From positions 16,877,001-16,941,000 of the forward strand of contig OX387202.1 in assembly GCA_947561715.1 (NCBI GenBank): DNA of 64,000 bases, given 5' to 3'. This DNA is from Ascidia mentula (Eukaryota; Chordata; Ascidiacea; Phlebobranchia; Ascidiidae). How positions within the stretch are numbered: position 1 is the first letter of the stretch; every line of letters starts with the position of its first letter. The notes under the pieces were generated by a model, which had not been told where the DNA came from, did no database searches, and saw only the letters and a list, made by a program, of their open reading frames with translations. Both the position numbers and the translations under genes were made by a program. Shown here in pieces: positions 59,469-64,000 of the stretch.

Positions 59469-62400
59469 ATGGCGTCACATATTGTTTCCTTTAATGTTCG
59501 GGGCCTAAACAAGACTATCAAACGAAAATCAGTGTTTAACTTTTTGCGTCGCAAGTGTCACATTGCTTTTTTGCAAGAGACCCATTCCAGTCCTGACAAC
59601 GCGAAATTATGGCAACTAGAATGGGGCGGGGAAGCTATTTGGTCACATGGCAATAGGAGCAGCAGGGGAGTAGGAATCCTGTTCAACAAAGGCCTCTCTT
59701 ATACGTTAAAAAACACCGTATCCGATCGCGATGGCCGATTCATTTTGGCTGAAATAGAAATTAACTCCAAAACAATAACCCTAGCTAATGTTTACGCACC
59801 CAACAACGACTCCCCAGAATATTTCCACAACCTATTCGCAGAACTGTCAAACTTTTCTGGTGCGCCAGTTATAATGGGGGGGGATTTTAACCTAGCATTT
59901 GACCCAAGACTTGATAAAACCGGAAACGCCCATCACCCCAACAAACGAGCAAAGGAGGCCTTACAAAACTACATGCAACACTCGAATCTTACCGACATTT
60001 TTCGATTTAAATTTCCCTCAACAAAAAAATTCTCCCGCACTCAGAAATCCCCACTGTCACTATCACGAATTGACTTTTTTCTTGTCGATCGCAGCTTAAT
60101 TAGCGACGTAGTAAACGTTGACATTGTCCCAGGAATTATGTCAGATCACAGTGTGCTAACCTTAGATGTTGCAATAAACCCATCTCCGAAAGGAAGGGTC
60201 TACTGGAAGCTAAATACTATGCATTTAAAAGATGAAAAATACAGGGCAACAATCAGGAAAGTCATCAACAACTTCATTCTTGAAAACCCAGAAACAGACA
60301 CAAATCCCCACACCAGATGGGACGCATTAAAAGCAGTAATTCGGGGTGAGTCGATCCGATTTGCGGCCGTATTAAAGCGAAAATTAACCGTCAAACATAA
60401 CGCCTTAGAGAAGCAAATTACGTCACTGGAAACTGAGATAACCAACCTACAAGGGGACGATAAACAGAAGCGAGTCGAAGCACTTTCACAAGCTAAAGGA
60501 AACTTGGACACCCTTTTAGAGCGACAAACAAAAAGTGCTATTATTCGGAGTAGGGTACGTTGGGCAGAAGAAGGAGAAAAAAACACAAAATACTTCCTGA
60601 ACTTAGAAAAACGACATGTCGCAAAAAAAAACATCTCTAGATTATTGATCAACGGGACTATATCCACTGACCATAAATTAATACTGAATAACCTAGCTGG
60701 CTTTTATACCCACCTGTATGAGAAACCTCCATGTTCGACTCCAAACACCCTGCTGACAAGTAACCTAGAAAAGCTCGCGCTGCCAAAAATTACTTGCGAA
60801 CAAACGGAAAAACTGAATGAGGAGACAACGGAAGCGGAATTTTTAAATGTGATTAAAACCATGCAAAAAAACAAATCGCCAGGCTTGGATGGCTTCCCGG
60901 TTGAATTTTACAATATAGTTTGGGATGATATCAAACTGGTCTACCTAAATGCATGGAAGTTTACGGTTGAAACCGGTAAAATGTCCGCGAGCCAATCTGA
61001 AGGACTCATCACCCTAATTCCCAAACCAGGGAAAGACCTTTTACAGGCCCAAAATTATCGCCCAATATCTCTGCTAAACGTTGACTACAAGATCGCCGCC
61101 AAAGTGATTAACACAAGAATACGCGGTGTTATCGACGATATCGTATCCAACGACCAAAACGGCTTTCTTCCACACCGCTATATAGGAACAAATATCCGGT
61201 TGCTGTTCGACATGATTGACAGTACGGACCATTACCGCGTTCCTGGGGCAGTACTGTCTTTAGATATTTATAAAGCCTTTGACACTTTAAGGTGGGAATT
61301 TATCTACGCAACTCTCTCTGCGTTCGGGTTCGGAGTCAGATTTGTCAATCTCATTAAATGCCTTTACCAAAATGCCTCTGCGAGAGTCACCAATAGCAAC
61401 TTTCTCTCAGAATCTTTTGACATAGAACGTGGCGTCAGACAGGGAGACCCACTCTCCCCAACGTTATTCGTGCTCTGCATCGAATGCCTAGCAACTGCGC
61501 TTAGACAGGGTGATTTTGAAGGCATACGACTAAACGACAAAGAATACAAAACATCCTTATTTGCGGATGATACACTCGTTTTTACTAAAGGTTCTGATGC
61601 GGATTTCACCAAAATCTTTCAAATTTTAGAGGAGTTCGGCGAAATGACAGGTTGCAAAGTAAATATGGAAAAGTCCTGTGCCTTTTTCATAGGTCCAAAT
61701 CGCTCAAACCATCACAAACCATTTCAAAAGGATGGTCTACAATGGCCCTCGGAATCTATTAAGTACCTTGGGGTTATAATACCACTCACAAAATACAAAG
61801 ATGAGGAACTTATCGAACTAAACTTTTCTCCGGCACTAAAAAAAGCGAACATAGTAATGAACCTTTGGGCGTCCAGAGGATTAACCCTTCTCGGCAAAAT
61901 AACAATAGCTAAGAGTCTCATTATACCTCTATTGACATATAAACTGTGCGTCCTACCAGTGATCATCCCAAAAAAGTGCATTTGTAAAATCGACCGAGCC
62001 TTATTTAAATTTATATGGGGCTCATCTTGGGAACGAATTAAAAGAGTGAACCTGTGTAAAAGTTTGGATAACGGCGGGGCGGGCATGATACATATTGAGA
62101 ACTATATGTTGGCTCTAAAATTTAAAGCGCTCAGGGAATTATTTTGCGAGGAAACAAAAAATATAACGGGTCTTCAAACTCCATTCTTACACCCAAACAG
62201 ATTGGAGACACTTTTAAACGCGACGGTCGGCCCATCAAGTACAATCTTGAGGAGCGTCATCCCATTGAGAACCCTCCGTTGTAACATAAACATTGCGAAA
62301 TCAATCCTGAGCAAAAACCCCGACCACGCATGCAACAGACCTCTCTGGCTCAACAAAGCATTAAAAAAACGCAGTAAACCCTTCTATTTCGAAAAATTTA

Positions 62401-63038
62401 TAGACGCGGGAGTAATGGCCCACAACGACCTACTAGACCACAATGGGGAATATTTGAAATATGATGCACTTACTACAAAATTTAGTCTTGACCCAAGTAC
62501 AACAGATTTCACTAAGTTTCTCAAGCTTATAGCATGCATGCCCGAGGAGTGGGACAATGGACCAGTGCCTTCACATAAAAACCTAACAGACGTTTTAAAA
62601 AATATCTTGACACATTGCGAGAGCACAAAGGCTTTGTATTCGTGGCTTCAAACCGCCAATATAATTCAACCCAAAGCACAAGCTGTATGGGAATCCTTAG
62701 TCAATGACAGAGTACCTTGGAGGCAAATATATAAAAATATACCGCAAGCTACAGTGGAAACTAAATTAATAAGTTTTCAAATTAAGCTAAATCTCAGGGC
62801 CATTGTGACCAATAAAAAGTTAAAAGATCTGAAGTTTATAGGAACAGGTTCATGTGTCTTTTGCGAAAATGCCGAGGAAACGGTTTTACATTTATTTGTA
62901 AATTGTCCTATCGCAGCACATTACTGGGAAAATGTATGCAGTTGGCTAAGCGCTAAACTCCGTGTACCCTTGTATTTTTCTCGTGCGCATTTACTGTTTG
63001 GTAGACATGAAAATAACAATATTTTTGAATGCTTTTAA
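59469..63038 (+). CDS. LINE ORF2: endonuclease and reverse transcriptase, truncated at its C-terminal end by a stop
   Basis: From the ATG at 59469 (MASHIVSFNVRGLNKT) there are 1189 residues. The N-terminal AP endonuclease shows N9, QETH at 36-39, GGDFN, SRIDFF and SDHSVL. The reverse transcriptase shows KSPGLDGFP, LIPKPGKD, NYRPISLLNVDYK, LDIYKAFD, GVRQGDPLSP and the catalytic FADD at residues 698-701. A C-terminal knuckle CX2CX8HX4C starts at residue 1129. The TAA at 63036-63038 appears premature: the same frame stays open for another 60 codons to TGA at 63219-63221, with sequence typical of L1-type C-termini (VIYRCKYGKRKPTITEF). ORF2 starts 11 nt after ORF1, so it would need reinitiation or a second entry. 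The 15 codons before 59469 are open but lack an ATG. Confidence 0.92.
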   Translation: MASHIVSFNVRGLNKTIKRKSVFNFLRRKCHIAFLQETHSSPDNAKLWQLEWGGEAIWSHGNRSSRGVGILFNKGLSYTLKNTVSDRDGRFILAEIEINSKTITLANVYAPNNDSPEYFHNLFAELSNFSGAPVIMGGDFNLAFDPRLDKTGNAHHPNKRAKEALQNYMQHSNLTDIFRFKFPSTKKFSRTQKSPLSLSRIDFFLVDRSLISDVVNVDIVPGIMSDHSVLTLDVAINPSPKGRVYWKLNTMHLKDEKYRATIRKVINNFILENPETDTNPHTRWDALKAVIRGESIRFAAVLKRKLTVKHNALEKQITSLETEITNLQGDDKQKRVEALSQAKGNLDTLLERQTKSAIIRSRVRWAEEGEKNTKYFLNLEKRHVAKKNISRLLINGTISTDHKLILNNLAGFYTHLYEKPPCSTPNTLLTSNLEKLALPKITCEQTEKLNEETTEAEFLNVIKTMQKNKSPGLDGFPVEFYNIVWDDIKLVYLNAWKFTVETGKMSASQSEGLITLIPKPGKDLLQAQNYRPISLLNVDYKIAAKVINTRIRGVIDDIVSNDQNGFLPHRYIGTNIRLLFDMIDSTDHYRVPGAVLSLDIYKAFDTLRWEFIYATLSAFGFGVRFVNLIKCLYQNASARVTNSNFLSESFDIERGVRQGDPLSPTLFVLCIECLATALRQGDFEGIRLNDKEYKTSLFADDTLVFTKGSDADFTKIFQILEEFGEMTGCKVNMEKSCAFFIGPNRSNHHKPFQKDGLQWPSESIKYLGVIIPLTKYKDEELIELNFSPALKKANIVMNLWASRGLTLLGKITIAKSLIIPLLTYKLCVLPVIIPKKCICKIDRALFKFIWGSSWERIKRVNLCKSLDNGGAGMIHIENYMLALKFKALRELFCEETKNITGLQTPFLHPNRLETLLNATVGPSSTILRSVIPLRTLRCNINIAKSILSKNPDHACNRPLWLNKALKKRSKPFYFEKFIDAGVMAHNDLLDHNGEYLKYDALTTKFSLDPSTTDFTKFLKLIACMPEEWDNGPVPSHKNLTDVLKNILTHCESTKALYSWLQTANIIQPKAQAVWESLVNDRVPWRQIYKNIPQATVETKLISFQIKLNLRAIVTNKKLKDLKFIGTGSCVFCENAEETVLHLFVNCPIAAHYWENVCSWLSAKLRVPLYFSRAHLLFGRHENNNIFECF

Positions 63039-63340
63039 AATTGCGCTCTTCTTTGTGCCAGATTTGTGATTTATCGATGCAAATACGGTAAGAGGAAACC
63101 AACAATAACAGAATTTGTTAACATGTTGCAAAAAACAAGATCTATAGAACTAAACATCGCCAGTGAAAAATACTGTAGCGAAACGAATTATTACAGAAGA
63201 AAGTGGTCCTACGCTGCTTGAAGCATATAACCAAATAACTTGACTCTCTTTTGCTGACTTCTCGCCATTGTGTTTAACCATTGTTTTTTGTCTTCTTGCT
63301 TAGCCTTTTCTTCAATTGTACGCCTTTAGCGTCCTTTTTC

Positions 63341-63356
63341 AAAAAAAAAAAAAAAA
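63341..63356 (+). terminator. Poly(A) tail of the LINE
   Basis: A run of A directly before the right target duplication, as left by target-primed reverse transcription of a polyadenylated RNA. Confidence 0.9.
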
Positions 63357-63371
63357 ATGTGTCATGATCAG
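63357..63371. repeat. Right target-site duplication of the LINE
   Basis: ATGTGTCATGATCAG, followed by TATACTGGGAAAATG as in module B. Confidence 0.95.
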
Positions 63372-63734
63372 TATACTGGGAAAATGTAAGCTGTTGGCTT
63401 GGTGCCCAACTTCTTATTTTATGGCAAGTGGTTGGTTTCGAACACGAGTCACAAACAGGTTTTGTGATGACGATTACACGCTACTGTCACGTGATTTATG
63501 AAATCTGCCCCAATCCATCTGTGACCACCTGTGTGATTATTATGTTTTTGTGTTGTGCTAATTGCAATTATCTGTGTTTAAAGTGTGCTTGGTATCTAAC
63601 CTTTTCATTCATTGGTTTAAAATCATTTCAATACGAACAATCCAAAGAAAAACAGCATGAATTTTATCGCAATTCTAGTCCCAGCATTTAGCAGGTTTCG
63701 AGACATTGAAATTAGCGAAATACTTGGTTAGCTG

Positions 63735-63953
63735 ACTTTTCTGACTCCTCTTGCTTAAAGTTCCAGATGATTGCTAGGCCACGCTTTCGCGGTCTGTATT
63801 CATGCCGAAAATCAAGTGAGCTTTTGCCCTTTTACTCTACGCAAGGTTTCCGTCCTCGCTGAGCTCACCTAAGGACACCTGTGTTATTCTTTGACAGATG
63901 TACCGCCCCAGTCAAACTCCCCGCCTGACAAGGTTTGCAGGGCGGGCGCCACA
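63735..63953 (-). pseudogene. 28S rRNA gene fragment, module C copy
   Basis: Nearly identical to the module B fragment (31255-31478), covering CTTTTCTGACTCCTCTTGCT to CCGCCCCAGTCAAACTCCCC and GGCGGGCGCC. By analogy with modules A and B another lectin gene would be expected just beyond the right edge. Confidence 0.88.
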
Positions 63954-64000
63954 CTTAAGACTAAACCGTGACCAGGAATGTCTACTGCTTTACTGAATAA

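Larger units (their letters stand above)
58272..63356 (+). mobile_element. Near-intact L1/Tx1-type LINE with poly(A) tail and 15-bp target duplication
   Basis: Layout: 40-nt 5' leader, ORF1 (58312-59457), 11-nt gap, ORF2 (59469 to 63038, originally to 63221), about 120-nt 3' UTR, and a run of 16-17 A (63341-63357). It is flanked by perfect 15-bp duplications, and modules A and B lack it. Endonuclease, reverse-transcriptase and knuckle order fits the L1/Tx1 group. One premature stop in each ORF suggests a recent, now inactive copy. The very short leader suggests near-full length rather than heavy 5' truncation. Confidence 0.95.

Noticed and set aside
60200..60667. Minus-strand frames under LINE ORF2 (also 61364-62626)
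   Set aside because: They are shadows of a clear plus-strand coding sequence.
1..64000. tRNA, 5S or snRNA genes
   Set aside because: I saw no convincing cloverleaf or A/B-box pair by eye on either strand. A covariance-model scan would be decisive.

Overview
The window looks like invertebrate animal DNA. It is AT-rich, it has split genes with very short introns (57-62 bp next to ones of 279-762 bp), and it holds several classes of eukaryotic mobile elements. Small introns, short collagen-plus-fibrinogen lectin genes and L1/Tx1-type LINEs would suit an ascidian (Ciona-like) tunicate. That assignment is inference; nothing in the window proves the species.

The layout is one large module present three times in direct order. 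Each module has, from left to right: a ficolin-like gene on the minus strand, about 0.7 kb of conserved upstream DNA, a 32-bp minisatellite, a long array of ~2-kb tandem units, a single-copy flank, and a fragment of 28S rRNA gene. Module A runs from the left edge to about 13.5 kb and its lectin gene is cut by that edge. Module B runs from about 13.56 to 31.8 kb. Module C runs from about 31.8 kb past the right edge. The lectin genes start at 1717, 16193 and 34221. I reconstructed their exons from splice sites and frame: copies 2 and 3 give complete open frames of 326 and 311 residues. Copy 2 carries a different 'neck' cassette, including an extra 72-nt exon.

The arrays (about 2.5-11.1, 16.9-25.2 and 35.0-56.0 kb) are non-coding as far as I can tell. 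A non-autonomous hAT-type element with an 8-bp target duplication inserted into one unit and was then amplified with it. Units without it preserve the empty target. Array C contains recent local amplifications (a 716-bp short unit) and blocks nearly identical to stretches of arrays A and B, so the arrays have exchanged sequence. Many units carry a strong splice-donor-like site, a polypyrimidine-tract acceptor-like site, a CACGTG E-box and, in three cases, a consensus kappa-B site.

The flanks hold most other mobile elements. Module B has a minus-strand LINE (about 26.4-30.0 kb) whose reverse-transcriptase core is deleted. Modules B and C share a Penelope-like GIY-YIG fragment. Module C has an almost intact plus-strand LINE (58272-63356) with a poly(A) tail and a 15-bp target duplication. 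Module B preserves the matching uninterrupted site at 30802-30816. This LINE has one stop codon in each ORF and is probably dead but young.

The best candidates for something new are the exon-like signals repeated through the arrays beside immune-type lectin genes, the swapped neck cassette of lectin copy 2, the shared Cys-rich tail of the two LINE ORF1 proteins, and 28S rRNA fragments travelling with an immune gene cluster.
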